Of a stretch of 64,000 bases of DNA, positions 1 to 9,328 are shown one piece after another. The stretch comes from Candidatus Nitrosocosmicus arcticus (lineage in GTDB: Archaea > Thermoproteota > Nitrososphaeria > Nitrososphaerales > Nitrososphaeraceae), in the NCBI RefSeq assembly GCF_007826885.1, contig NZ_ML675579.1, forward strand, positions 955 to 64,954. Reading direction: 5' to 3'. How positions within the stretch are numbered: position 1 is the stretch's first letter; each line of letters starts with the position of its first letter. The translations under genes were made by a program, and so were the position numbers. The notes under the pieces were generated by a model, which saw nothing but the letters and a program-made list of their open reading frames with translations, was not told the DNA's origin and ran no database searches.

Positions 1-141
1 AAATTCTATCAAAAGGCAATGAAAAATGGGTAGATGGGAAATCAATCAAGACAAATTAGGAATACACATATTTAGTTCAAATTCTGAAAATGAAAATTTG
101 GAATATGTGTTTGCATAATATTAAACAAATTTAATAATCTC

Positions 142-148
142 TTTAAAT
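142..148 (+). promoter_or_regulatory. TATA-like box upstream of moeA
   Basis: The sequence tttaaat is centred about 25 nt upstream of the ATG at 170. That is the archaeal TATA-to-start-site distance, so the moeA mRNA is probably leaderless. The 141 bases before it show no gene. Confidence 0.55.
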
Positions 149-169
149 CTTAAATGAATGAATTAAAAT

Positions 170-1462
170 ATGAAAAAAAACTCTGATCTTTATTTTACCG
201 TAGATAGGGCATTCAAAATTCTTTTAGAAAACATAACGGTTCCTAAGAGGATAGAACTTGTTCCTGTTTTTGAATCACTCGGAAGGATCCTAAAAGATGA
301 CGTCATTGCACAAGAAAATATACCTATTCATAACTCATCTCACATGGATGGATATGCAATTAAATCTACCGATGTTACTATTGCATCAAAGAAAAATCCT
401 GTTCTTTTAAAGATTTCACATTCTGAATCAATCCTGGGGAACTTACCACACCATATTATGAAAAAAGGAGAAGCATTTAGAATTCAAACTGGTGGATACA
501 TGCCTTTAAAATCCGATGCAGTCATACCGATAGAAAACATAAAAATAATCAATAACGATCTAGTGGAGATTGTTAAACCCATAGAAAAAGGGAGTTTCGT
601 ATATTCAGCGGGATCAGATATTAAGAAAGGAAAAAAGGTGTTATCTAAAGAACTAGCAATACGAGTCCAACACATGGGTCTTCTGGCTTCTCTGGGCATC
701 AGCAAAATTTCGGTTTTTAAAAAACCATTGGTTTCCATTATACCTACGGGTAACGAACTTACTAACGATATTGAAAGAAATAAGGGGAACAAAGAAAAAA
801 AAGTAGTCAATATCAATGGCCATATCATTTCTTCTCTAGTAAGTGGATTAGGGGGCATATCAATCGATATGGGTGTTACACCAGATGACGTGGATATCCT
901 CAAAAGAAAAATGAATCATGCCTTAAAGACTACTGATTTAATCATAACGATTGGTGGAACATCGGCTGGTAAGCAAGATATTGTGAAATCAACCATTGAT
1001 TCAATGGCTTCATCTAGGATTATAGCTCATAAAATAAAACTGGATCGGGGTAGAGTAACAGGGCTTGCCGCCGTCAATAAAAAACCAATATTAATAATGC
1101 CGGGACCAATTCAAGGCACCTTGAATGCATTTTTTGTATTTGCAAGACCATTGATCTCTTTATTTTCGGGACAAACTACAATTAATGTTTTTACTGTCTC
1201 TGCCATCATGGTTGAAGATTGGACTTGTCGTAAGAAATTTCATGATTTTAGAAAAATAGTATATGTCAACCTAATAAAATTTAAAGACAAGTTTTATGCA
1301 AATCCAATAATAGGAGAAACACAAAGTATGTCTTTGATAGTCGATACTAATGGATATGTAATTGTTCATGAGAACGTAACAAATCTCTTTAAAGGGGACG
1401 TAGTACAAGTAAATATTTTACCCGGTTACTCCTATGTTAACGATATCCAATTTATGGGATAA
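170..1462 (+). CDS. moeA: Molybdopterin molybdenumtransferase MoeA
   Basis: This enzyme inserts molybdate into adenylylated molybdopterin, the last step of molybdenum-cofactor synthesis, in the cytoplasm. At 430 residues it has normal MoeA length. Visible motifs are SHMDGYA (about 57-63), RIQTGGYMP (about 104), the MoCF-type signature GGTSAGKQD (262-270) and MPGPIQGTLNAF (about 315), followed by the C-terminal beta-barrel domain. The ATG is chosen because a TATA-like box lies 25 nt upstream. The gene converges on the moaC-moaB fusion and is part of a local Mo-cofactor cluster with moaA and a Mo enzyme. Sequence alone cannot say whether Mo or W is the natural metal. Confidence 0.96.
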   Translation: MKKNSDLYFTVDRAFKILLENITVPKRIELVPVFESLGRILKDDVIAQENIPIHNSSHMDGYAIKSTDVTIASKKNPVLLKISHSESILGNLPHHIMKKGEAFRIQTGGYMPLKSDAVIPIENIKIINNDLVEIVKPIEKGSFVYSAGSDIKKGKKVLSKELAIRVQHMGLLASLGISKISVFKKPLVSIIPTGNELTNDIERNKGNKEKKVVNINGHIISSLVSGLGGISIDMGVTPDDVDILKRKMNHALKTTDLIITIGGTSAGKQDIVKSTIDSMASSRIIAHKIKLDRGRVTGLAAVNKKPILIMPGPIQGTLNAFFVFARPLISLFSGQTTINVFTVSAIMVEDWTCRKKFHDFRKIVYVNLIKFKDKFYANPIIGETQSMSLIVDTNGYVIVHENVTNLFKGDVVQVNILPGYSYVNDIQFMG

Positions 1463-1486
1463 AACATCTGTGGGTATTTCACTCTG

Positions 1487-2401
1487 CTATTTGTGATGGC
1501 CTTGCCCTGCAATCATTCTAAAAATATGCATTACCCCTGGAAATAACGCATTGATTGATTGAGAAACTGCATTGGTGCTGCCTGGCATGTTCACAATTAA
1601 TGTATTTCCTCTAATTCCTGAAACTCCACGTGAGAGCATAGATAGAGGGGTCCTACTTTGCCCGTAATTTCTAAGGTTCTCTGTTATACCCGATACTTCC
1701 TTCTCTAAGATTCTTTTTGTCGCTTCTGGAGTGACGTCACGGGGACCCACTCCTGTTCCTCCAGTAGTAATAACAATATTTACTTTGAGATCGTCAGAAG
1801 AATGTATCAATTCTTTCTCAATTATTTTAATGTCGTCCGGTATTATCTTGTAAGCAGCAATATTAAATCCGTTTTTGGTAAGGGCATTGATTATTAGTTT
1901 ACCCGATTCATCTTGATCTTTCTTTCTAGAGTCACTAATTGTAATAACAACCGCCTCGAGTTTTTTATCTTGTTTTTCCTTAAAGTCTCCAATCCCTCCA
2001 TGCTTTTCTAATAACTTGATGTTATCGATTGATATGGATACGTCCAAAGGCTTTAGTATGTCGTATACGGACAATGCAGCGATAGTTGCTCCAGTTAACG
2101 CTTCCATCTCGACCCCTGTTTTCCAAATGCTTTTTACTTTGACAAGAATCCTAACATAACCTGTTTCGATAGTAACATCCACCTTTACATCATCAATCGG
2201 AATAGGATGACAGTATGGAATCAGATCTGAAGTTTTTTTAGCTCCCAGAGTACCTGACACTTTTGCAATTTCAAAAATATTCCCCTTTGGAGAATTTCCA
2301 TCCTTTATTATGCTCATAATTTTGTTATCAAATGATAAAAGTGCTTGAGCAACAGCAGTTCTAAGGGACTCTGGTTTGTCACCGACATCAATCATACCCA
2401 T
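1487..2401 (-). CDS. moaC: MoaC-MoaB/MogA fusion: cyclic pyranopterin monophosphate synthase plus molybdopterin adenylyltransferase
   Basis: One 304-residue protein carries two Mo-cofactor enzymes. Residues 1-145 are MoaC, which converts the cyclic GTP intermediate into cPMP; the catalytic motifs CHPI (64-67), GVEMEALTG (96-104) and YDxxK (D114, K117) are all present. Residues 148-304 are a MogA/MoaB domain, which adenylylates molybdopterin, with TTGGTGVGPRDVTPEA at 212-227 and MPGSTNAV near the end. A short charged linker (KEKQDKK) joins them. The gene converges on moeA with a 24-nt gap. Both domains look intact, so this is a true fusion and not decay. The steps are not consecutive (MoaC early, MoaB late). 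Confidence 0.95.
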   Translation of the reverse strand: MGMIDVGDKPESLRTAVAQALLSFDNKIMSIIKDGNSPKGNIFEIAKVSGTLGAKKTSDLIPYCHPIPIDDVKVDVTIETGYVRILVKVKSIWKTGVEMEALTGATIAALSVYDILKPLDVSISIDNIKLLEKHGGIGDFKEKQDKKLEAVVITISDSRKKDQDESGKLIINALTKNGFNIAAYKIIPDDIKIIEKELIHSSDDLKVNIVITTGGTGVGPRDVTPEATKRILEKEVSGITENLRNYGQSRTPLSMLSRGVSGIRGNTLIVNMPGSTNAVSQSINALFPGVMHIFRMIAGQGHHK

Positions 2402-2563
2402 TATTTACAATTAGAATAAATTATGTATATAAAATTAAGATTAAGATTGCATCATATCACCAGTGTCGAGGCTTAATATTTATGATAACTGTTTGAATCA
2501 AGTTGCATGCCAGTGTGCTAGGAATGACTGTTTATTTAATTTGGAAAAAACCTTAAATCTCTT

Positions 2564-4264
2564 ATGTCTTTTGATTATATTGTGGTCCTAGGAATAAGGG
2601 GCAATAATTATATTGTATTTTTCCTTTTTGGTCTTGTTGCCGGAGTAGCGAGTTTATCTTTATCAATTTTCTTAAAATTAACTATTGATGGATTATTCAT
2701 TCCTGAAATTGCTTCTCAGGGGTTAATCTCGATTACATCTGGGGAAATCGAATCACAAGCCGTGCTAACACTAGGTCCGTTAGCTAAATATTCTACAATT
2801 ATAGGTGCAATAGTGGTCAACGTTTTACTCTATGGCATAATCGGCATCATTATAGGAAAATTGTTTATGAAAATGATGTCACCTAAATTTGCAATTAAAT
2901 CTATTCTATCTACATTCATTTCTTATATAATTTTGATTATACTTACAATTGTTTTTTTGGTGCTTGGTACAACGCCGGGGCAATCCATATCTATTCCAGT
3001 CAAATCATTTGTATTATTTTTATTCCCAAGTGTCGTTTATGGATTGATCTTTGCATTCTTGTTTGGTAATAAGAATAAGAAAATTGATCTGGTTGAAACT
3101 CGATCTAATGTTGGTAGTGTTATAAATAAAAGTAACAAAACTGCCGATATCGACTATAGCAAGAGAGACATGATCCGTGCTTTAATAATTTCAGTTATCG
3201 CCATTCCATTAGTATATTTTGGATTTAACCGTTTAATATCTGGGTCAGAGCAACAGCAACAACAGCCCCGTGCCCTTGACCAATCAATTCAGCAATTTTT
3301 ACAATCAAAATCAAAACCCCCTGGTTTTGAAAATCCTATTCTTACTCCGCTGGTAGATGCTGAAGTCACTCCAACTTTTATTTTTTATAGGATAGATATA
3401 AACACGGTAGTGCCCACTATCAATACTAATGACTGGAATCTCACTATTAAAGGACTAGTGGATAATCCTGTTGTAATTAACTATGCAGAGTTTAGGGGTA
3501 TGAATTCAGTTGAAGAATTTGCAACCTTGACATGTATCAGCAATAAAATAGGTGGAAATCTTGTAAGCACCGCCTTATGGAAGGGGGTGAGACTTAGAGA
3601 CCTCCTTTCTAAAGCTGGAGTTCAGTCTAGCGTTAAATATATTGTATTCAGATGTTCAGATGGATACGATGTTGGAATTCCCCTAGAGAATGGTATGATG
3701 GATAGTACCATTTTAGCGTATGACATGAACAATTCGCCATTGACCAGCGAACATGGATATCCTGTCAGAGCAATAGTGCCTGGATTCTATGGGATGATGA
3801 ATCCAAAATGGATTACAGAAATAGAATTGGTAGATAAAACTTACGAAGGCTTTTGGCAAAGAAAAGGGTGGACAAATGATGGTATCAAAAATATTTATTC
3901 ATCTGTCGTTATTCCTGGCAATCAACCCATAAATGATAGATTCCCGAATTTAGTGCCTAATAGCAGCTTCCTGAATGGTAAAAATATCCCTATTGCAGGA
4001 ATAGCATTTGCAGGTGATAGGGGGATTTCCAAAGTTGAGGTAAGTGTAGATGGGGGAACTACCTGGAAAACTGCAATAGTCAAAGATCCATTATCTCAAT
4101 ATACGTGGGTTTTGTGGACAAGTGGATTTACAGCTGCAGATAAAGGGAATTATAAAATTATTGTGAGAGCAACAGACAAGACAGGCCAAGTCCAAACTTC
4201 TGAATTAGAACAACCATTCCCAAACGGTGCTGGGGGCTATAATCAAATAGATATTTCAGTTTAG
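2564..4264 (+). CDS. Membrane-anchored sulfite-oxidase-family molybdopterin oxidoreductase
   Basis: A 566-residue protein in two parts. Residues 1-230 hold about five hydrophobic segments (near 14-40, 77-103, 113-137, 148-170, 205-225). A Gln-rich linker (about 235) leads to a sulfite-oxidase-type Mo-cofactor domain (about 265-440) and a C-terminal Ig-like dimerisation domain (about 470-560, with the SVDGGTTWKTA motif). The Mo-ligand cysteine is C324 in the TLTCISN motif. Family members oxidise sulfite or reduce S-oxides or nitrate; the substrate here is unknown. With this topology the Mo domain should lie outside the membrane. A TATA-like stretch lies about 28 nt before the ATG. It sits between moaC-moaB and moaA, so cofactor supply and enzyme are encoded together. 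Confidence 0.88.
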   Translation: MSFDYIVVLGIRGNNYIVFFLFGLVAGVASLSLSIFLKLTIDGLFIPEIASQGLISITSGEIESQAVLTLGPLAKYSTIIGAIVVNVLLYGIIGIIIGKLFMKMMSPKFAIKSILSTFISYIILIILTIVFLVLGTTPGQSISIPVKSFVLFLFPSVVYGLIFAFLFGNKNKKIDLVETRSNVGSVINKSNKTADIDYSKRDMIRALIISVIAIPLVYFGFNRLISGSEQQQQQPRALDQSIQQFLQSKSKPPGFENPILTPLVDAEVTPTFIFYRIDINTVVPTINTNDWNLTIKGLVDNPVVINYAEFRGMNSVEEFATLTCISNKIGGNLVSTALWKGVRLRDLLSKAGVQSSVKYIVFRCSDGYDVGIPLENGMMDSTILAYDMNNSPLTSEHGYPVRAIVPGFYGMMNPKWITEIELVDKTYEGFWQRKGWTNDGIKNIYSSVVIPGNQPINDRFPNLVPNSSFLNGKNIPIAGIAFAGDRGISKVEVSVDGGTTWKTAIVKDPLSQYTWVLWTSGFTAADKGNYKIIVRATDKTGQVQTSELEQPFPNGAGGYNQIDISV

Positions 4265-4458
4265 AATCGATATTTTGATTTTGAGGGCCAATGTTTTGTT
4301 TAGTTCGATAGCTGGTATCATATGCCCTTGATTTGCAGATGTATCTAAAAAAGGATATAATATGGACCGATTGATTTAGGTAAAGAACTGATGTTTTTTT
4401 CATTTTAAAATCACTGTCTCATGTCTTGTGCCATATTCTAGTCTGACTATTTTTGTGT

Positions 4459-5454
4459 CTATCCACCAATGGTATGCATTACGTTCAAAGTTGGTCTTAA
4501 TGAATGAGTTTTGATAATTTTGATAATGCCTTCAGGTTTTTCCTGTACCGACTTGTTGATGCATTTAATTATATCGATGTCTGATTTTCCCTCTTCAAGT
4601 AAACTTCTTAGATCATTACTTGACTTGTCAAATAAACAACTGTAAAGTTTACCGTCTGCAGTTAACCGCATTCTATCACAGTTTTGACAGAAAGGCTCTG
4701 TGATGGAGGGAATAAATCCTATGACTCCTTTTCCATCTTCAAAAGTGTACAATCTTGCGGGGTCAGATTTATCATTATGAAGAGGGCTTAAATGATCAAA
4801 ATCCTTATTTATTGTCTCTATCATTTTTTTCTTACTCACAACTAGGTCTTCAGCCCAAATGCCGGTTCCATCCAACGGCATAAATTCAATAAACTTGACG
4901 ACGCATCCAGTGTCTTTAGAAAATCTTACAAAATGTGAAATTTCATCATCATTCCATCCTCTCATGATTACTGTGTTGATTTTTACTGGCAAATTTTCTT
5001 TTAATGCGGTATTTATTGCATCCATCACTTTATAAAAGCCATCAATTCCACTCATGGCTTTAAATCGATCAGGTTTGAATGTATCCAAACTTATGTTTAT
5101 GCTTTCTAGTCCGGATTCTTTGAGAATCTTTATTTTATCTTTTACTAAGATTCCATTTGTTGTCATACTAATCGATCTTAATCCTTCAATAGCGGACAAC
5201 GATTTGATAAGATTCTCCACGTTACTACGGACTGTGGGTTCACCCCCTGTAATTTTTATCTTCTCAATTCCTAAAGATACAAATATCTTGGCAAGGCGAG
5301 TTATTTGTTCGTAACTCAGAAGGTTGTTCTGCTCCAACCAATTGGTATTATTTGAAGGCATACAGTAGACGCATTGCATATTACATCTATCGGTTATTGA
5401 AATTCTTAGTTTTTTTACTGTTCTTCCAAAACCGTCTACCAGATTATTACTCAA
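4459..5454 (-). CDS. moaA: GTP 3',8-cyclase MoaA (radical SAM)
   Basis: First enzyme of molybdenum-cofactor synthesis; it rearranges GTP to 3',8-cyclo-GTP using S-adenosylmethionine. The radical SAM cluster motif CxxxCxxC is at C24, C28 and C31 (RCNMQCVYC). The second iron-sulfur cluster motif is at C256, C259 and C273 (FCQNCDRMRLTADGK, then SC). The GGEPT motif for SAM binding is present, and the protein ends in Gly-Gly, the functional C terminus of MoaA. Length 331 is normal. It supplies the substrate for the MoaC domain encoded upstream and is divergently arranged with tatC. Confidence 0.96.
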   Translation of the reverse strand: MSNNLVDGFGRTVKKLRISITDRCNMQCVYCMPSNNTNWLEQNNLLSYEQITRLAKIFVSLGIEKIKITGGEPTVRSNVENLIKSLSAIEGLRSISMTTNGILVKDKIKILKESGLESINISLDTFKPDRFKAMSGIDGFYKVMDAINTALKENLPVKINTVIMRGWNDDEISHFVRFSKDTGCVVKFIEFMPLDGTGIWAEDLVVSKKKMIETINKDFDHLSPLHNDKSDPARLYTFEDGKGVIGFIPSITEPFCQNCDRMRLTADGKLYSCLFDKSSNDLRSLLEEGKSDIDIIKCINKSVQEKPEGIIKIIKTHSLRPTLNVMHTIGG

Positions 5455-5589
5455 TTATTGCACCTCTAATATCTTAAAACACGATTGATATATTTAGATA
5501 TTTAGTACCGAGCATCAATATTTAGCGGTTTGATATATTCTTACATTTCTATTTACTATGACAGTTTATTAGTTTGGATGGGTTAGACA

Positions 5590-6393
5590 ATGGTGATAAA
5601 GATAGCTGAAGATAAGCCATTTGAAAAACTAGTAAACGAACTCAGGGTAAGAGTAATCAGAATATGTATCATAATGATTATGATCGTTTTAGTGTGCATG
5701 ACTCTTGGTGTCGCTGCTATCAACATTGATGGGCATCATTTATTGGTCTTATATCCAGATGCTTTTAACAGTTTGGCTGTTCAAATAATTACCCAAATAA
5801 AGAACGATTTATTACCTGATAACGTTAACTTGGTCCAAACTACTCCAGGACAAGCTTTTACTGCACAAATTTATGTAGCCATGATAATTGGAATTGTAGG
5901 ATCCATACCGGTCATACTTGTGGAACTCTTTGCATTTTTGAATCCCGCACTTCATTATTATGAAAAAAAAACTATTAAAAGAATTGTGATACCGACTGTA
6001 TTCCTATTTGTAATAGGTAGTTTATTTGCTTACTACATTGTAATTCCTTATACACTTGATTTCTTGTACAAATACGGTCAGTCTATGGGCGTAATACCTT
6101 TCTTTGAAATCACTTCCTTTATTATGTTTGTAGTAAATTTATTGATAATATTTGGCTTTACGTATCAACTTCCGATAATTATGTGGGCTATTACTAAAAT
6201 AGGTATAGTTAAACCCAATTTCTGGAGGAATAATTTCAGGTATATGATTATTATTTTGGTAGTCATAGGTGCATTATTGACTCCGGATGGGAGTGGAATA
6301 ACTATGTGGTTCATAGTAGGACCCATGATGCTTTTGTACGTTATAGGAATAATAACAATTCAGATAGACCTGCGAATTTCAAAATATAATTGA
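5590..6393 (+). CDS. tatC: Twin-arginine translocase subunit TatC
   Basis: Integral membrane receptor that recognises twin-arginine signal peptides and exports folded, often cofactor-bearing, proteins. It has 267 residues and six hydrophobic segments. The conserved N-terminal LxELRxR motif (LVNELRVRVIR, about 14-24) and the loop glutamate in the VELFAFLNPAL segment are both present; these contact the signal peptide. No tatA is visible nearby. It neighbours Mo-cofactor genes, and Mo enzymes are classic Tat substrates, but the local Mo enzyme has a multi-TM N terminus rather than a clear RR signal, so a direct link is inference. The MOSC gene follows on the same strand. Confidence 0.93.
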   Translation: MVIKIAEDKPFEKLVNELRVRVIRICIIMIMIVLVCMTLGVAAINIDGHHLLVLYPDAFNSLAVQIITQIKNDLLPDNVNLVQTTPGQAFTAQIYVAMIIGIVGSIPVILVELFAFLNPALHYYEKKTIKRIVIPTVFLFVIGSLFAYYIVIPYTLDFLYKYGQSMGVIPFFEITSFIMFVVNLLIIFGFTYQLPIIMWAITKIGIVKPNFWRNNFRYMIIILVVIGALLTPDGSGITMWFIVGPMMLLYVIGIITIQIDLRISKYN

Positions 6394-6503
6394 AACTAAT
6401 TTAGATTCTTTAATTTAGATTTGAAAATTTGAAAATATGGCGATTGAAATCAAGTTTAGAATTAAAGTTAAAAACAACTTTCGTTTTAGGTAAGTAAAGA
6501 CCT

Positions 6504-7166
6504 ATGATGAAAGTGATTTCAGTTAACGTAGGGTTACCCAGACAAATTTCATACGAGAAGCGTCAAGTTGTTACGAGCATATTCAAAAAGCCCGTAGAAG
6601 GAAGGGTAAAAGTAACCACACTTAATTTGGACGGGGATGCACAAGCAGACCTGTCGGTTCATGGTGGATTTGACAAGGCTGTTTATTCATATTCTAAAGA
6701 GCATTACAAATATTGGAAAGAGGTACATCCTACGATTGATATGCCTTTCGGAATGTTTGGAGAAAATCTTACCACACAGGGATTAAATGAAGATGTGGTA
6801 AACATAGGTGATCAATATCAAATCGGTTCATCACGGTTAATTGTCACACAGCCTCGAATGCCCTGCTACAAACTAGGGATCAAATTTGGGCGAATGGATA
6901 TCCTAAAGAAATTCGTCAATAGTCAACGCCCAGGAATTTATTACAAGGTATTAGAAGAAGGTGAATTAGGCAAGGGAGACAAAATAAAATTGTTGTACAG
7001 GGATGAAAACAATATCACAATAAATGATATTGTTCGTTTGTATATTAATGATTATAAGGATGATGAAAATGTATCCAAAATGAAAAGGGCAACAAAACTA
7101 AAATTTTTGCCGAAACCCTGGAGAATTTACTTTAGTCAAAAAATAGCCCAGTTGCATAAGAACTAG
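6504..7166 (+). CDS. MOSC-domain protein (YiiM-like)
   Basis: 220 residues with a MOSC fold, a domain seen in Mo-cofactor sulfurases and N-hydroxylated-base reductases. Typical features are the LDGDAQADLSVHGG block (about 42-55), FGENLTTQG (about 85-93) and a conserved cysteine C121 in QPRMPCYKLG, the position that binds the Mo cofactor or sulfur in the family. The C-terminal region resembles YiiM, which helps detoxify N-hydroxylated purines. Two consecutive ATGs (6504, 6507) are possible starts. Its place after moeA, moaCB, moaA and tatC supports a Mo-dependent role, but the substrate is not known. Confidence 0.85.
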   Translation: MMKVISVNVGLPRQISYEKRQVVTSIFKKPVEGRVKVTTLNLDGDAQADLSVHGGFDKAVYSYSKEHYKYWKEVHPTIDMPFGMFGENLTTQGLNEDVVNIGDQYQIGSSRLIVTQPRMPCYKLGIKFGRMDILKKFVNSQRPGIYYKVLEEGELGKGDKIKLLYRDENNITINDIVRLYINDYKDDENVSKMKRATKLKFLPKPWRIYFSQKIAQLHKN

Positions 7167-7206
7167 ATACTAACTAATCGAATGTTGGCGGTTTTAGCAA
7201 AGGATA

Positions 7207-9063
7207 CTATTGATTTGTGTCATTAAAATTGTCTGGATTAGAGCGTTGGTCCTGTACCGGCAAACTGAATCCAAAGGTTACACCGTTTCCATTTTCATTG
7301 TTTTTAGCCCAAATCCTTCCACCATGGGCCTCGATTATCTTCTTAGAAACATACAAACCAAGTCCTGTACCTCTGCTTGATTTTTTTACAAATTTTGTAA
7401 ATAACAGGGGTAAAACATCTGGATGAATTCCATAACCTGGATCGCTTATGGTGACCTCTATTTCCCTACCATTATTTGTTTTATTCATATTTATCATTAT
7501 TTCATCTTCATCTTTTGTAAATTCAAGAGCGTTATCAATTAAATTCCTAATAACTTGTGTCAATCGAGATTTGTCAGCATTTAATATTTTACTATCATTA
7601 GGACCAGATGAATCTTCAAGTACGATATTATATTTGCGATCACCATTCGTCCGATCTTGGTAATTACACATTATCTCTGTTATCATTTCCTTGAGATTAA
7701 TGGGCTCTTTATTTAGTGTCAATAGATCACTATCTAGTTGAGATACCTCTAAAACTATGTCCACCAATCTCTTGAGCCGCTTTGCATTTCTATTTATTGC
7801 TTCCATAGGATGTTTGTACAGATCAATGTTACCAATCAGTTTCGTCAGAATATCTGAGAAACCCAATAAGGATTGCACCGGATTTCTTAATTCATGAGCT
7901 GCTATGTTTATAAATTCCTTCTGCATATCATCGTGAATCTGGACATTCCTATTTGCTATCTCGAGTTTCCTGTTTGTATCTTCCAATTCCTTGGTCCTTC
8001 TTTTAACTGATTTATCCAAAGTACTGTTTACTTTACTTAGAAATAAGATCAATAACAATACTGCCGCGATTATACCTATTATTAAAGTGAGCATTTGTAG
8101 CCTTTCCTTGTCTATTATTTCGTTAATTTTTGAATAAATAAAGGAGGTTGGTGTTATTACAAATACAGAGTACATGGGAGCTCCCTCAACGATAATCGGG
8201 TATCCTGCATTAAGTCTTTCACTGTTTATGAACTGGTATACTTCAGAAGACGGGCTTCCTGACATGACTGTTTTTACTAGATTGTTTAGCCTGTCATTGT
8301 GCCCAGTTAAATTCTGGGTAAAATTTCCAAAAAAAGGTTTTCCTACGAGTGAATCTACAGGATGCACTAACTGCGTACCTTTGTTGTCTAAAACTGCCAA
8401 ATACTGTGATTGTATGTCGTAGATATTTCCATAATAGTTAAAAAATTCATTTATTGGAATTACTACTCCTACCAAGCCATTATAATAAGAACCACTAGAA
8501 TTTGTTGTGATGATTGGATGAGTCATTGCAATTCTATTTTTGCCATCTATTCCTACATACATGTCAGAAACTACAGGAGACATTGTGTTTTTTGTCTCAT
8601 TGACCCAGCTTCTAAAAGAAAAATCCATTCCTGCATAAGAGGGATTTCCACTAGGAGCTATATCGATAATAGAGATGCCATTTTTATCATAAAGAAATAA
8701 TCTGTCCACAGGTGTAGTGGAATTTATTTTTTTGTAATAATCTACCAATAAACTTTTGGTCAAATTAGATGTATAATCTCCATCTTGAATAATGCTAGAC
8801 ATTGCTAATCCTTGCAGTCGTGATAGTATCAATTCCATATCCGACTGCAGGTGCTGTGCTATCGCACGAGTAGAATCTATTTGAACTTGCTTTTGCTGTT
8901 CAAATATGCTGCTCCTTATACTGTCTTCTGTTTCTTGTTGAAAATAGAAAAATAAAACAAGCGGGATTATGACTATGAAAATAGCAGCAGTATGGATTGA
9001 ATTATTTACTTTAAAAAACTTCAAAATTGATTCCTTTACATTATTGAATCTGCTAAGTTTCAT
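7207..9063 (-). CDS. Cache-domain sensor histidine kinase
   Basis: A 618-residue membrane kinase. A first TM helix (about 24-41) is followed by a large extracellular sensor (about 45-318) with the look of a double Cache fold, then a second TM helix (about 322-345) and a coiled coil. The kinase core follows: HisKA with the H-box AAHELRNP (phospho-acceptor H390) and an HATPase with N-box RNLIDNALEF, DPGYGIHPD and GTGLGLYVSKK. Everything needed for autophosphorylation is present. Double Cache sensors usually bind small molecules such as amino acids or carboxylates. No response regulator is adjacent; the nearest receivers are about 8 and 14 kb away, so its partner is unknown. Confidence 0.92.
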   Translation of the reverse strand: MKLSRFNNVKESILKFFKVNNSIHTAAIFIVIIPLVLFFYFQQETEDSIRSSIFEQQKQVQIDSTRAIAQHLQSDMELILSRLQGLAMSSIIQDGDYTSNLTKSLLVDYYKKINSTTPVDRLFLYDKNGISIIDIAPSGNPSYAGMDFSFRSWVNETKNTMSPVVSDMYVGIDGKNRIAMTHPIITTNSSGSYYNGLVGVVIPINEFFNYYGNIYDIQSQYLAVLDNKGTQLVHPVDSLVGKPFFGNFTQNLTGHNDRLNNLVKTVMSGSPSSEVYQFINSERLNAGYPIIVEGAPMYSVFVITPTSFIYSKINEIIDKERLQMLTLIIGIIAAVLLLILFLSKVNSTLDKSVKRRTKELEDTNRKLEIANRNVQIHDDMQKEFINIAAHELRNPVQSLLGFSDILTKLIGNIDLYKHPMEAINRNAKRLKRLVDIVLEVSQLDSDLLTLNKEPINLKEMITEIMCNYQDRTNGDRKYNIVLEDSSGPNDSKILNADKSRLTQVIRNLIDNALEFTKDEDEIMINMNKTNNGREIEVTISDPGYGIHPDVLPLLFTKFVKKSSRGTGLGLYVSKKIIEAHGGRIWAKNNENGNGVTFGFSLPVQDQRSNPDNFNDTNQ

Positions 9064-9328
9064 AATATAACTAGAAATGGCATGAATAAATTGTTATTTC
9101 TATGCTATCGCATAAACTCACAAAAACTGTGTTTTCATTTGTTGAATTATTATAAATCTCCAGTGATTTTTGGCTTGGATTATTATCCAAAATTGATTTT
9201 ACTATAGGCATTGAATCATTCTGATATTATCTTCAAAGTTGGGTCGTCGTGCCCCACTCTTTTTTTTATATGCCTGGATTTGAGTTAATAATTATATATC
9301 GATTTTATTATCAATATATGGAACTCAT

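Noticed and set aside
4158-4403. Minus-strand frame over the end of the Mo enzyme
   Set aside because: Antisense shadow of a well-supported coding region with no independent features.
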